DNA of 64,000 nucleotides from Nocardia sp. NBC_00403 (GCF_036046055.1 NZ_CP107939.1:4712001-4776000), one strand, 5' to 3'. Positions 35,498 through 44,372 are shown, counted from the stretch's first letter. Numbers and translations: made by a program. Notes: generated by a model not told the origin, from the letters alone.

Positions 35498-36795
35498 AGG
35501 GACCTTCTTTCGACGAGTGACGTGGTCGACCGATCCGAGGACGCCCCAGGGGAGGGGCCATGCCGGACAGGAAGCATGGGAGTGTTTCGGTGACGACGCA
35601 GCCCGACAGCCCAGATGGCCGGGGTGGATACCCCGAGAAGTGCCGCAGCGACCAGAAATGCCGGGCGGGGATCGTTTTCGGCAAGTTGCGTGAGCAACCC
35701 CGCGAGGACCGCCCCCAGCGGAGTGGTGGCCAGCACAACCCACCGCACCGCGCTGGTCACCCGGCCGAGGAGTGCACGCGGGACTATCTGCTGTCGCAGT
35801 GTCCGGACCACAATGCTGGCCAGTACATCGGACCAGACCAACACGAGATTGCTCGCCGCAAGCCACCAGACAGTGGGCGCCAGGCCCACCGACGCCAGCG
35901 CGACACCGGTAACCAGGGTGGCCGCGACGCACAACGGAACCGGATGGAACCGAGCGATGAGTGCGGGAGCCGTCGCCGCGCCGAGCACGCCACCGAGTCC
36001 GCCGCCCGCCACAACCAAGCCGACCAGCCACGGCGCGGCGCTCAAATAGTCGCGAGCGAAGAACACCACGAGCGTCGCGGCACCGAGACACAGATTTGCG
36101 ACGACGGCCAGGACCGCAAGCGACACCAGGATCGAGGTGGCCGCGAGATAGCGCAGACCATTACGGAATTCGGCCCCGAACTGACGCCACGGCGCCCAGC
36201 CGTGGGGGTCGGACATCCGGGTCGCGCGGCGGGAGGCCCCCCACAGCGTCGCAAGTGACACCACGAACGTGCCCGCGTTCACCAGTAGCGCAGCGCCCAA
36301 TCCGACACTGACAGCGAGCAACCCGACAGCCATCGGTCCGAGCAGAATCGACGATTGGCTCGCGGATTCGAGAAAAGAGTTGGCACGCACAAGTTCTCGA
36401 TCTCGACAGAGGTCGCGGACCGCGACCGCCAGCGCAGTCTCGAAGAACACTCCGGCAACGCCCGAAATAAACGCAAGCGTAAGAATGACCCCGACCGAGT
36501 CGCTCCCGCTGACCGAAAGTCCGAACAGCGTCGCGAAGATGGCCACCCGCACTATGTCGGCGGCAATGAGAACATGCCAGGGATTGGCGCGATCGATCAA
36601 CGGGCCAGCGGGCAGCCCCGCGACCAGGTAGCCGACCGCACGGGGCACCGAGGCCAGCGCCGCTGCCGCCGGGTTGTGCGTCAGTTCCAACACCAACAGC
36701 GGGATCGCCAGAATAGCCAGCCCATCGCCGAGCAGTGAAACCGCTTGACCCGCAACGAATAGTCGGGTTCCGCCGACTCGAATCAGAGCGACCAT
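35494..36795 (-). CDS. MFS transporter, enterobactin-exporter-like (MFS_3)
   Basis: 433 residues from the ATG at 36795, overlapping the upstream gene by 13 bases. It shows LFVAGQAVSLLGDGLAILAIPLLV and LPAGPLIDRANPWHVLIAADIVR, typical of MFS_3 exporters of siderophores or macrolides, with about 12 membrane segments. Tail DRSTTSLVERRSL is polar. Likely an exporter for the product of this small operon. Confidence 0.87.
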   Translation of the reverse strand: MVALIRVGGTRLFVAGQAVSLLGDGLAILAIPLLVLELTHNPAAAALASVPRAVGYLVAGLPAGPLIDRANPWHVLIAADIVRVAIFATLFGLSVSGSDSVGVILTLAFISGVAGVFFETALAVAVRDLCRDRELVRANSFLESASQSSILLGPMAVGLLAVSVGLGAALLVNAGTFVVSLATLWGASRRATRMSDPHGWAPWRQFGAEFRNGLRYLAATSILVSLAVLAVVANLCLGAATLVVFFARDYLSAAPWLVGLVVAGGGLGGVLGAATAPALIARFHPVPLCVAATLVTGVALASVGLAPTVWWLAASNLVLVWSDVLASIVVRTLRQQIVPRALLGRVTSAVRWVVLATTPLGAVLAGLLTQLAENDPRPAFLVAAALLGVSTPAIWAVGLRRHRNTPMLPVRHGPSPGASSDRSTTSLVERRSL

Positions 36796-37832
36796 GTGTG
36801 GCCGACCAGCTGCTCCAGCCTGCAACCGAAGGAGATCTTCTCCTGCCATTGCAGCGTTCCGTAATTGAGGCTCGTTATCCCACGCCGCAACGCGGCCTCG
36901 ACCTCGCCGTAGAACACCAGCAGAAAGTAGGCGCCGCGAGCCTCGGGCAGCTGCCCGGACCAAAGCCCTCGCAACGTGTCACCATGGCGCAGCCCCAATG
37001 TGAAGCCAACCATCTGGTCGCCACGCCGGAGAGTGGTCAGTGCCCGGTCCGCTGGTGGATAGTTGCGGACAATTCGGTCTATGGTCGCCAGCTGGGCGTC
37101 CCGGTCATCGGCCGAATGATGGTATTTGCGAAGCAATCCCATCCGTAGCTCCAGAACTTCCTCGCGAACCTCGCTCAGGTCCTCCTCACCGAGGGTCATT
37201 CCGGTCTCGTCCAACCAGCGCAGCAACCGACGCAGTCCCGCGCGCCGCCCGCCCCCCAGTTGCGTCAGATATTCCTCCATGCTGCCGAATGTCACCGGCA
37301 TGACGCAGGTCGGGTACAGCTGTACCGGCCGTGCACCGAACTCTTCCAAGGCGCGCTGCAGGATCTTTTGCCGCTCAGGAACATAGAGGAACGACACCGA
37401 CCGAGCACCCTGCTGCCCAGCCCAGGTGTCCATGGCCCGCAGGGTTCCGGCCAGCAGATCCGGGTCGGTCGCACCAGGCCCCGCGGGCACGCAGGTGTAG
37501 CCGGGCAGCAATGCCAACACGGCGGGATAAAGCGACTCCCTGTCGGGCGCCTTGGACAGGAGTACAGGGCGCGGCTCCAGCGATGGGATATCTCCACGCA
37601 GGACAGCCGCGATGTCGTAGCGCGGCTCTTCCGGTGGGGTTTTCAATAGCCGGGTGTGCAGCCCGATCTGCGGCTGACCATCCACATGGGCGACCAGCCA
37701 GCGCGGTTCGCCGGGCAACAGCGGAGCCATCGCCTCCAGCCACTGCGGCGATACCTCGAAATCCGCAGTCGAGGCCGCCAGCGAATCCCATTCCGGGGGG
37801 CGGATTTCGGACGTTGTCAGTGTCACCTGCAT
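36783..37832 (-). CDS. BioF2-like (FemAB/GNAT-fold) acyltransferase
   Basis: 349 residues with two GNAT-like halves; SGQLPEARGAYFLLVFYGEVEAALRRGITSLNYG near the C-terminus matches the BioF2-like acetyltransferase/peptidoglycan-recognition domain. It begins with a divergent promoter region facing a possible small plus-strand frame. It may transfer an acyl or aminoacyl group. A decayed lysine-2,3-aminomutase-like gene lies just upstream on the same strand, so an amino acid substrate such as a beta-amino acid is possible but unproven. Confidence 0.75.
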   Translation of the reverse strand: MQVTLTTSEIRPPEWDSLAASTADFEVSPQWLEAMAPLLPGEPRWLVAHVDGQPQIGLHTRLLKTPPEEPRYDIAAVLRGDIPSLEPRPVLLSKAPDRESLYPAVLALLPGYTCVPAGPGATDPDLLAGTLRAMDTWAGQQGARSVSFLYVPERQKILQRALEEFGARPVQLYPTCVMPVTFGSMEEYLTQLGGGRRAGLRRLLRWLDETGMTLGEEDLSEVREEVLELRMGLLRKYHHSADDRDAQLATIDRIVRNYPPADRALTTLRRGDQMVGFTLGLRHGDTLRGLWSGQLPEARGAYFLLVFYGEVEAALRRGITSLNYGTLQWQEKISFGCRLEQLVGHTWSL

Positions 37833-37850
37833 TACTCACCACAGATTCTG

Positions 37851-38192
37851 ATGGACAGGCAGGAGCTGACTTTCGCCGACCTGCCGTTATCTAACGTGCC
37901 GCTAACTGGTGACACTTTATCAACCGTGCCGTCATATCATGGCGGAATCGGCGAGTCCGCTTCGGCATCCGTGAGCGTCGCCGGATCGGCAGGCCACCAG
38001 GTCGGTGGCGCCGAGAATGATCGGGCCGTTGGGGAACTACTCCGCTACCTATCGGAATATGTGACGCCGACCGAGAACCGGGTCATCACCTCGCTGACGT
38101 TCAACCGGGGGAGCAGCGATTGCACTAGTGTCGATAGCCATTTTTCGACTCATCGGGCCGACTGCGACACATCGCTCGAACAGCCTGAGTAG
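37851..38192 (+). CDS. Possible small hypothetical protein
   Basis: 113-residue frame from an ATG at 37851 without a ribosome binding site. It contains two TTA codons, an N-terminal QELTFADLPLSNVPLTGD and a Ser/Gly-rich centre, and overlaps the 3' end of the decayed aminomutase-like gene. No family is recognised. It may be chance coding potential. Confidence 0.2.
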   Translation: MDRQELTFADLPLSNVPLTGDTLSTVPSYHGGIGESASASVSVAGSAGHQVGGAENDRAVGELLRYLSEYVTPTENRVITSLTFNRGSSDCTSVDSHFSTHRADCDTSLEQPE

Positions 38193-38591
38193 GTCGTCGG
38201 CATCCGTGCCGGCGGTGAACCGGGCGGGCCAGTAGGACAGCGCGTTTGTCCCGAATCGCAGCGCACGGATCCGCTCCTGGTTCGGTGCCAGCAGTGGATC
38301 GACCCAACGACGCGGCACCGCCGTCTTCATGATCATCGGATCACCACCGGTGAACAGCACATCGGTGACCTCCGGATGCCGCTGCAAATAGGCGACCATG
38401 GTGGCAGGCGCCGAGAGCGCCTGTCGGGTTTCGGAGCCGACGAACTGGGCCCAGCGGAAGCAGTGGCCGCAGTACGCATGACGGGGATGAGAATATGTAA
38501 ATCGCCTCGAGGAGCTCGACGATGCGCCACCGCAGCGTCTCCAAGTACTGATGCGATCTCGCAGGTGGGTCTCGAGGCTCAACGCGCCCAT
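38155..38591 (-). pseudogene. Lysine-2,3-aminomutase-like radical SAM gene, decayed
   Basis: The frame contains HAYCGHCFRWAQFVG, TDVLFTGGDPMIMKT, RWVDPLL, IRALRFGTNALSYWPARF and DADDLLRLFERCVA, all strongly like KamA-family enzymes. The first 45 residues and everything after about residue 145 are unrelated, so both ends are lost. The radical-SAM CxxxCxxC motif has Arg (CGT) in place of the first Cys, which would abolish the 4Fe-4S cluster. A normal enzyme has over 400 residues. Confidence 0.75.
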
Positions 38592-38705
38592 CTCCGCAGA
38601 GGCCCACGCCCTGCATCGGTGAGTTGGACTCGCCGAGTGCGAGGACGGCGGAACTGCACATTGAGTGGGGCGAATTCGCTGCGGAATAGTGTCCTAACAC
38701 CCGAA

Positions 38706-38724
38706 ATATGCCTAAGAGATATAG
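38706..38724 (+). promoter_or_regulatory. PadR-regulon motif at the padR start
   Basis: ATATGCCTAAGAGATATAG matches the reverse complement of the site at 9842-9860 at 15 of 19 positions. It overlaps the first ATG of the padR frame, which suggests autoregulation and, perhaps, a later true start at GTG 38732. Confidence 0.5.
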
Positions 38725-39367
38725 TCCTACCGTGACCGATGCCAAGCCTGCCTCCGCAGAGGCCGGGATTCCCGATCTGCCCACGACCAGCTGGGCCGTG
38801 CTCGGAATGCTCTCGCACGCCGACGAACTCTCCGGTTACGACCTGAAGAAATGGGCCGATTGGAGCCTGCAATTCTTCTACTGGAGCCCGTCGTTCAGCC
38901 AGATCTACGCCGAGCTCAAGCGGCTGGAGAAATATGGCTACGCCACCTCGCGCACCGTCCTGCAGGACGACGGCGTGCGCGGCAAGCGGATGTACGCGAT
39001 CACCGACGCCGGCCGCGCGGCGGCGGCGCAGTGGGTGAATCACGCGCCGGTGGAGGCACCCGTGCTCAAGCACAGCGTGATGCTGCGGGCCTGGCTCGGC
39101 CATCTCGCCGAACCCGAGCGGCTGCGCGGCATCCTGACCGAGCACATCGGCTACGCCGAGAAGATGCGCAAGCTGGCCGAGGTCGATGCCGAGGGCGCCG
39201 ACGAGAACCCCGACTGGGCCTACCCGGGCGCTGTGCTGCGGTGGTGTGTCCGCCACTACGAGGCCGAGCGCGATTTCGCGCAGAAGCTCCTCGCCGATGT
39301 CGACAAGCTCGCCGCCGGGCAACCGCAGAAGCGGGCTCCGAAAGCCAAGGGCAAACGCGCATCCTGA
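38708..39367 (+). CDS. PadR-family transcriptional regulator
   Basis: 219 residues from ATG 38708, or 211 from GTG 38732; no start has a good ribosome binding site, so a leaderless message is possible. PadR winged helix at about 25-100 (TSWAVLGMLSHADELSGYDLKKW, FSQIYAELKRLEKYGYATSR, KRMYAITDAGRAAAAQWV) and a C-terminal helical domain ending in a basic tail. It lies 73 bp upstream of ribBA on the same strand, and similar operator-like sites flank both genes. Confidence 0.9.
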   Translation: MPKRYSPTVTDAKPASAEAGIPDLPTTSWAVLGMLSHADELSGYDLKKWADWSLQFFYWSPSFSQIYAELKRLEKYGYATSRTVLQDDGVRGKRMYAITDAGRAAAAQWVNHAPVEAPVLKHSVMLRAWLGHLAEPERLRGILTEHIGYAEKMRKLAEVDAEGADENPDWAYPGAVLRWCVRHYEAERDFAQKLLADVDKLAAGQPQKRAPKAKGKRAS

Positions 39368-39396
39368 GCTGTCCACTCAGCGGGACTGCCGCTTCC

Positions 39397-39428
39397 TATG
39401 ACTAGCAGATATATATCTACTAGTCATA
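39397..39428. promoter_or_regulatory. Near-perfect 32-bp palindrome before ribBA
   Basis: The arms centre between 39412 and 39413 and pair at all but one position (C39406 against A39419). The right arm with its flank, ATATATCTACTAGTCATAT (39411-39429), matches the site before the luciferase-like gene at 17 of 19 bases. The palindrome ends 3 bases before GGAGGTG of ribBA, a position suited to repression. No FMN riboswitch fits in the 73-bp gap. Confidence 0.7.
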
Positions 39429-39440
39429 TAGGAGGTGGTC

Positions 39441-40694
39441 ATGGGTACCGAATTCGTGCGGCAGCGGTCGTTGGACACGATCGAGGCGGCGCTCGCCGCG
39501 CTCGCGGCGGGCAGCATGGTCGTGGTCGTCGATGACGAAAACCGGGAGAACGAAGGCGATTTGGTGCTCGCTGCCGAATTGGCGACGCCGGAGACCATCG
39601 CCTTCATGGTGCGCCACACCAGCGGTGTGCTGTGTGCGCCACTGGCGGGTGCGGACCTCGATCGGCTCCGACTGCCACCGATGACAGCGGTCAACGAGGA
39701 TCCCAAGGGCACTGCGTATACCGTGTCGGTCGATGCGTCTTCCGGTGTGACAACGGGCATTTCGGCCGCCGATCGGGCTCGCACCGTGCGGCTGCTCGCC
39801 GATCCACGCACCGGTTATGACGAGCTGACCAGGCCGGGGCACGTGTTCCCGCTGCGCGCGCACCCCGACGGTGTGCTCGGCCGTGCCGGCCACACCGAGG
39901 CTGCCGTCGATCTGACCAGGCTCGCGGGGCTGCGACCCGCCGGTGTGATCGCCGAAATCGTGCTCGACGACGGATCGATGGCGCGGCTGCCCGACCTGCT
40001 CGACTTCGCCGCTGCGCACGGTCTGCCGATCATTTCTATTGCCGATCTGATCGACTACCGCCGCCGCGTCGAGTGCGCACTCACCAGGGTTGTGGAGACC
40101 CGGCTGCCTACCAGATTCGGTGAGTTCCGGGTGCTCGGCTATCGCGACGACCTCACCGGAACCGAAACCCTCGCCTTGGTCTTCGGCGAGCCGCGCCGCG
40201 ATTCGGCACTGGTGCGGTTGCATTCGGAGTGCCTCACCGGCGACGCACTCGGCTCACTGCGCTGTGACTGCGGCGATCAGCTCGATGCCGCGATGCGTGC
40301 GGTCGCGGCGGAGGGCAGCGGTGTGGTCGTGTACCTGCGCGGCCAAGAGGGGCGCGGCATCGGTCTGCTGAACAAGTTGCGTGCCTACGAATTACAGGAT
40401 CGTGGCGCCGATACCGTCGAGGCCAACCTTGCGCTCGGGTTGCCGGTGGATGCCCGCCGGTATGCGGCGGGTGCACAGGTACTCGCCGATCTCGGCATCC
40501 GATCGGTACGGCTGCTGAGCAACAACCCGGCCAAGGCGGCCGGATTGGTGGAGCACGGCATCACTGTGGTGCGGCGACTGCCGCTCCAGTCGACCCCGAC
40601 CGAACACAACATTCGCTACCTGCGCGCCAAACGGGACCGGATGGACCACCAGCTCTCCGAGGTGGATACGGTGCCGGAACGGGCTACTTCGTAA
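39441..40694 (+). CDS. ribBA: Bifunctional DHBP synthase / GTP cyclohydrolase II
   Basis: 417 residues from the ATG at 39441 with GGAGGTG upstream. N-terminal RibB domain ([50 protein letters not shown]) and C-terminal RibA domain with the zinc Cys ligands ([25 protein letters not shown]) and [13 protein letters not shown]. It makes the two precursors of riboflavin. Standing alone next to a PadR gene, outside a rib operon, and under a motif shared with flavin-dependent catabolic genes, it is probably a second, pathway-linked copy. Confidence 0.95.
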   Translation: MGTEFVRQRSLDTIEAALAALAAGSMVVVVDDENRENEGDLVLAAELATPETIAFMVRHTSGVLCAPLAGADLDRLRLPPMTAVNEDPKGTAYTVSVDASSGVTTGISAADRARTVRLLADPRTGYDELTRPGHVFPLRAHPDGVLGRAGHTEAAVDLTRLAGLRPAGVIAEIVLDDGSMARLPDLLDFAAAHGLPIISIADLIDYRRRVECALTRVVETRLPTRFGEFRVLGYRDDLTGTETLALVFGEPRRDSALVRLHSECLTGDALGSLRCDCGDQLDAAMRAVAAEGSGVVVYLRGQEGRGIGLLNKLRAYELQDRGADTVEANLALGLPVDARRYAAGAQVLADLGIRSVRLLSNNPAKAAGLVEHGITVVRRLPLQSTPTEHNIRYLRAKRDRMDHQLSEVDTVPERATS

Positions 40695-40699
40695 ACGGT

Positions 40700-40728
40700 G
40701 GTGCTCCGGATCTTTTCCGGCTCGCACC
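40700..40728 (+). terminator. Stem-loop after ribBA
   Basis: GGTGC (40700-40704) with GCACC (40724-40728) and inner CCGGA with TCCGG form a two-part stem about 6 bp past the ribBA stop, with TCTTT in the loop. Confidence 0.45.
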
Positions 40729-40870
40729 GCTGTCGCCGAGGTGAATGCTGGCTATTTGCGGCAAGGTTGCCGCGTTGTGGGTGTTTCCCTGCGAAGATTT
40801 TCGTTCGAGACCTGTGTTGCCGTTTCAACTGCTTTCCTGATGCGGTCAGGATGGACAGTCCGCGAGTTGG

Positions 40871-41818
40871 GTGAGCCGGAAGCCGGGGACAGCGGTGCAC
40901 CGATTACCGATCAAGCAAGCACACTTCCGCTCGGGTTGGCTGTGGTCGACCCTCGGGGCGATGGTGGCGGCTGCCGGGGTGGTCGTCTGGGTGACACGGC
41001 CCGTACCCGCGTGGTGCGACACCACGCACACCGTCAGCGAAGACCTTACGACGGCACGAATACCGATGGCTACCAGTAGTTCCGGTTTCGCAGCGCGGCA
41101 CACACAGTACCCACCCGATCCCGGTGTGTCCGGCGAGGCGCGATACTACGAGTTCGGTCAGGGCGTGGCCTGTTCTTTTCCGGCCCTGCCTTTGGACGGC
41201 TTCTACGTCGGGGTGTCCACGCAGGAGTACGGCAACGCCGACCTGTGCGGCGCCTACCTCGATGTGCACGGCCCGCGCGGCGATGTCCGCGCGCTCATCG
41301 CCGACCGCTGCCCCGGATGCGCTCCGGGACAACTGGATCTGAGCGCCGCCGCCTTCGAGCAGATCGCCGAGCAGTCCGATGGCGTCGCTCAGGTCGGCTA
41401 CACGGTCGTCCGTGACCCGGATCCCGCGCCCGAACTGTTCTACGAGGTGAAACCGGACTCCTCGGCGCAGTGGCTGGCCATCCTGGTGAGCGGATCGGGA
41501 AATCCCATCCAGCGCGTCGCGATCCGGCCGACCACCGGCGGTGGCTGGCAGGAACTCAACCGCGGGAGGGACAACTACTGGACGATCTCGGGTGCCGGAC
41601 CGGGACCGTTCTCGGCTCGGGTTGTCGATGTATACGGGCACCAGGTGGAGGTGTCGGGGATCTCGCTGGAGCCTGGGCAGCGGTTCACCGGTATACGGCT
41701 GTATTCGGTCGCGTCGGTGGCGGCGCCGCCGACGGCTTCGGCTCCGATCGCAGCAGCACCGGCACCGAGCACCTGGGCCGTGCAGACGTCGGGCCGGGCC
41801 TCGGGCTGTCGGCCCTGA
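40871..41818 (+). CDS. Expansin-like secreted protein
   Basis: 315 residues from a GTG at 40871. An N-terminal hydrophobic segment (LGAMVAAAGVVVWVTRPVPAWC) acts as signal or anchor. Domain 1 is a double-psi beta-barrel of the RlpA/expansin type (GEARYYEFGQGVACSF, CGAYLDVHGPRGDVRALIADRCPGCAPGQLDLS, with the catalytic-like Asp in AYLDV); domain 2 resembles the expansin carbohydrate-binding sandwich (NPIQRVAIRPTTGGGWQELNRGRDNYW). Expansins loosen plant or microbial cell walls without hydrolysis. The C-terminus is Ala/Pro-rich. Convergent with a flavoprotein gene. Confidence 0.85.
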   Translation: MSRKPGTAVHRLPIKQAHFRSGWLWSTLGAMVAAAGVVVWVTRPVPAWCDTTHTVSEDLTTARIPMATSSSGFAARHTQYPPDPGVSGEARYYEFGQGVACSFPALPLDGFYVGVSTQEYGNADLCGAYLDVHGPRGDVRALIADRCPGCAPGQLDLSAAAFEQIAEQSDGVAQVGYTVVRDPDPAPELFYEVKPDSSAQWLAILVSGSGNPIQRVAIRPTTGGGWQELNRGRDNYWTISGAGPGPFSARVVDVYGHQVEVSGISLEPGQRFTGIRLYSVASVAAPPTASAPIAAAPAPSTWAVQTSGRASGCRP

Positions 41819-41837
41819 CGGGCGGAAACGGTTGCGG

Positions 41838-43523
41838 TCAGGCGAGTTTCGTGGCCAACGCACGACCGGCAGCCCGGCCGGAGAAGATGCAACCACCGAG
41901 GAAGGTGCCCTCGAGCGCGTTGTAGCCGTGTACGCCGCCACCGCCGAACCCGGCGACCTCGCCCGCGGCGTAGAGCCCGGGCAGGACGGTGCCGTCCTCG
42001 CGCATCACCTGCGAGTCGAGGTTGGTCTGCAGGCCGCCGAGCGTCTTACGAGTGAGGATATTCAGCCGCACCGCGATCAACGGTCCGTGCGCGGGATCGA
42101 GGATACGGTGCGGCTTGGCCACCCGGCCCGCCTTGTCCCCAAAGTATTGGCGCGCGTTGGTGATCGCCATCAGCTGTGCGTCCTTGGAGTACTTGTTGGC
42201 CAGTTCGCGGTCGCGGGCGACGATCTGGCGTTCCAGCTCGTCGTGGTCCAGGTGCGGGCCGCGCGCGATCTTGTTCATGCCGTCGACCAATTCGCGCAGC
42301 GTGTCGGCGACCACGAAATCGACACCGTGCTGCTTGAACGCCTCGACGGGTCCGGGTGCGCCCTTGGCCACCCGGCTCTTGAGCGTGAGTTTGAGGTCCT
42401 TGCCGGTGATGTCCGGGTTCTGTTCGGAACCCGAGAGCGCGAACTCTTTCTCGATGATCGACTGGGTGAGCACGAACCAGGAGTAGTCGTGGCCGGTGGC
42501 CAGAATCTCCTTCATCGTGGAGTTGGTGTCGAAACCCGGGAAACATGGTGCGGGCAAACGCTTTCCATTGGCGTCGAACCACAGTGACGAGGGGCCGGGA
42601 ATGATCCGGATGGCGTGGTCGGGCCAGATCGGGTCCCAGTTGACGATGCCCTCGGTGTAGTGCCACATGCGGTCACGGTTGACGATCGCGCCGCCCGCGG
42701 ACTCGGTGATGCCGAGCATCCGGCCGTCGACGTGGGCGGGCACGCCGGAGATGAGGGTCTCGGGGCAGGGTCCGAGCCGGTCGGTCGGCCAGTTGCGGCG
42801 GATCAGTTCGTGATTGTGGCCGATGCCCCCGGAGGTCACGATTACCGCGTTCGCACGGAACTCGAAGTCGCCGACCACGTTTCGTGACGAGGCTTTGCCG
42901 CGCTCCAGATCGGTGTCCTCCAGCACGCTGCCGCGCACACCGACAACAGAGCCGTCCTCGACGATCAGCTCATCGACCTGATGGCGGAAACTGAAGCCGA
43001 CCAGGCCGCGGCGCTCGCCGTCGAGCACCGGTTCCTGGAACACCCGCACCACCTCCGGGCCGGTGCCCCAGGTCAGGTGGAAGCGGGGCACCGAATTGCC
43101 GTGACCGTCGGCGAAGGCCCCGCCGCGTTCGGCCCAGCCGACCAGCGGTGTCACGCGTAAACCCAAGTCACGCAGATAATCCCGCTTCTCGGTGGCGGCG
43201 AATCGGACGTACGCCTGCGCCCACCGGCGGGCCCAGTGGTCCTCGGCGTCGCGGTCGAAGCCCGCCGAGCCGAGCCAGTCTTGCAGGGCCAGCTCGTAGG
43301 AGTCCTTGATGCCGAGGCGTCGCTGCTCCGGGCTGTCGACGAAGAACAGTCCACCGAGCGACCAGAACGCCTGCCCGCCGAGGTTGTTGCGGTTCTCCTG
43401 GTCCAGGACATGCACCGTGCGGCCCGCCTTGACCAGCTCGTGGGTTGCCACGAGCCCGGCAAGGCCCGCGCCGACGACGATGACGTCTGCCTCTTGCGCG
43501 AATTCGGGACTGCGGTTGGCCAT
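41838..43523 (-). CDS. FAD-binding dehydrogenase (fumarate-reductase/KstD fold, Rv0785-like)
   Basis: 561 residues from the ATG at 43523, with GAAGG six bases upstream; an ATG at 43529 overlaps the TetR stop as ATGA and is the alternative. FAD motif DVIVVGAGLAGLVATHELV, NNLGGQAFWSLGGLFF, and C-terminal GLYAAGEVAGFGGGGVHGY and LGGCIFSGRAAGR. It is of the flavoprotein superfamily that includes KstD, but lacks the KstD active-site tyrosine motifs. Co-transcribed with a TetR gene. Substrate unknown. Confidence 0.87.
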   Translation of the reverse strand: MANRSPEFAQEADVIVVGAGLAGLVATHELVKAGRTVHVLDQENRNNLGGQAFWSLGGLFFVDSPEQRRLGIKDSYELALQDWLGSAGFDRDAEDHWARRWAQAYVRFAATEKRDYLRDLGLRVTPLVGWAERGGAFADGHGNSVPRFHLTWGTGPEVVRVFQEPVLDGERRGLVGFSFRHQVDELIVEDGSVVGVRGSVLEDTDLERGKASSRNVVGDFEFRANAVIVTSGGIGHNHELIRRNWPTDRLGPCPETLISGVPAHVDGRMLGITESAGGAIVNRDRMWHYTEGIVNWDPIWPDHAIRIIPGPSSLWFDANGKRLPAPCFPGFDTNSTMKEILATGHDYSWFVLTQSIIEKEFALSGSEQNPDITGKDLKLTLKSRVAKGAPGPVEAFKQHGVDFVVADTLRELVDGMNKIARGPHLDHDELERQIVARDRELANKYSKDAQLMAITNARQYFGDKAGRVAKPHRILDPAHGPLIAVRLNILTRKTLGGLQTNLDSQVMREDGTVLPGLYAAGEVAGFGGGGVHGYNALEGTFLGGCIFSGRAAGRALATKLA

Positions 43524-43525
43524 GT

Positions 43526-44185
43526 TCATCCTTCGGTTGCGGTGCTGGGTTCGGTCGTTGTGCTGTAGGCCAGTACGACGTGGCACAGGAGTTCGGTGCG
43601 TCGGCGGCGCACCCGATGACTGCGTGGTTCCATCAGGACCTGCACGGTAGTGCCGTCGTGCACGGCGACGAGGGCTTGCCCGAGTGCGGCCGGGTCGGGG
43701 ACGGTGCGCCCGACGCGGGCCAGTGCGGCGACGATGGTCGGCATCAGCGCCGCGACGATCGCTTCCTCGCGGGCGGCCATCGCCTGTCGCAGCGCCGGGG
43801 TGCGCAGTGCGTGGGTGGTGAACTCGGCGGTGATGCGGTACCAGGCCTCGTCGATCGGCACCGCACGATCGAGGCGTTCGACCGCCGCGCGCAGGTCGGT
43901 CACGCCCTCGACCGAGAATTCGTCGAGAGTGGCCCGGACACCGCCGAGCATGGCCGCGGACCGCTGCTCCCACATCGCGAGAAACAGCTCGTCGAGCGAG
44001 GAGAAATTGGAGTAGAACGCGCCTCGGGTGAATCCCGCGCGGTCACACACGCGCTCGACAGTGGAACGGCCGAAGCCGTCCTCGGCGAAGACTTCGTAGG
44101 CGGCTGTGAGCAGGCGGTTCTTGGTTTCGATTCGGCGGCGGGTGACCCGTTTCGCTGGGTTCGCCGCAGCTGTGGGCGATGCCAA
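43526..44185 (-). CDS. TetR-family transcriptional regulator
   Basis: 219 residues. HTH region [41 protein letters not shown] followed by an all-helical ligand domain. First gene of the pair with the flavoprotein, and divergent from a zinc alcohol dehydrogenase. Two operator copies lie just upstream of its start. Confidence 0.92.
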   Translation of the reverse strand: MASPTAAANPAKRVTRRRIETKNRLLTAAYEVFAEDGFGRSTVERVCDRAGFTRGAFYSNFSSLDELFLAMWEQRSAAMLGGVRATLDEFSVEGVTDLRAAVERLDRAVPIDEAWYRITAEFTTHALRTPALRQAMAAREEAIVAALMPTIVAALARVGRTVPDPAALGQALVAVHDGTTVQVLMEPRSHRVRRRRTELLCHVVLAYSTTTEPSTATEG

Positions 44186-44224
44186 GGCGAACCTCCCTTT
44201 TGCTGGACCGGCTGCTGGATCTTG

Positions 44225-44257
44225 GATACATCAATGTATCCGATACAGAGATGTATC
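44225..44257. promoter_or_regulatory. Tandem TetR operators
   Basis: GATACATCAATGTATC (44225-44240) and GATACAGAGATGTATC (44242-44257) are two copies of a GATACA-N4-TGTATC-type palindrome offset by 17 bp. They lie between the TetR gene and the divergent dehydrogenase and probably control both. Confidence 0.75.
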
Positions 44258-44372
44258 AGAAGCGAGTGCCGCGAATTCGGGAAATCGAATGGGTAGGGTC
44301 GAACTCAGACCGTTGTCTCGGCGCGTGCCGGGACCCATACGACCTTCCTGCAGACAGCGAGGAGTGATCGAT

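Noticed and set aside
39368..39440. FMN riboswitch upstream of ribBA
   Set aside because: The 73-bp gap is too short for the aptamer and lacks its conserved segments; a palindrome fills it instead.
41838..43523. Assignment of the second flavoprotein as a KstD
   Set aside because: It shares the fold but lacks the YxDYHPE and GNSYAGAG active-site motifs present at 7274-8950.
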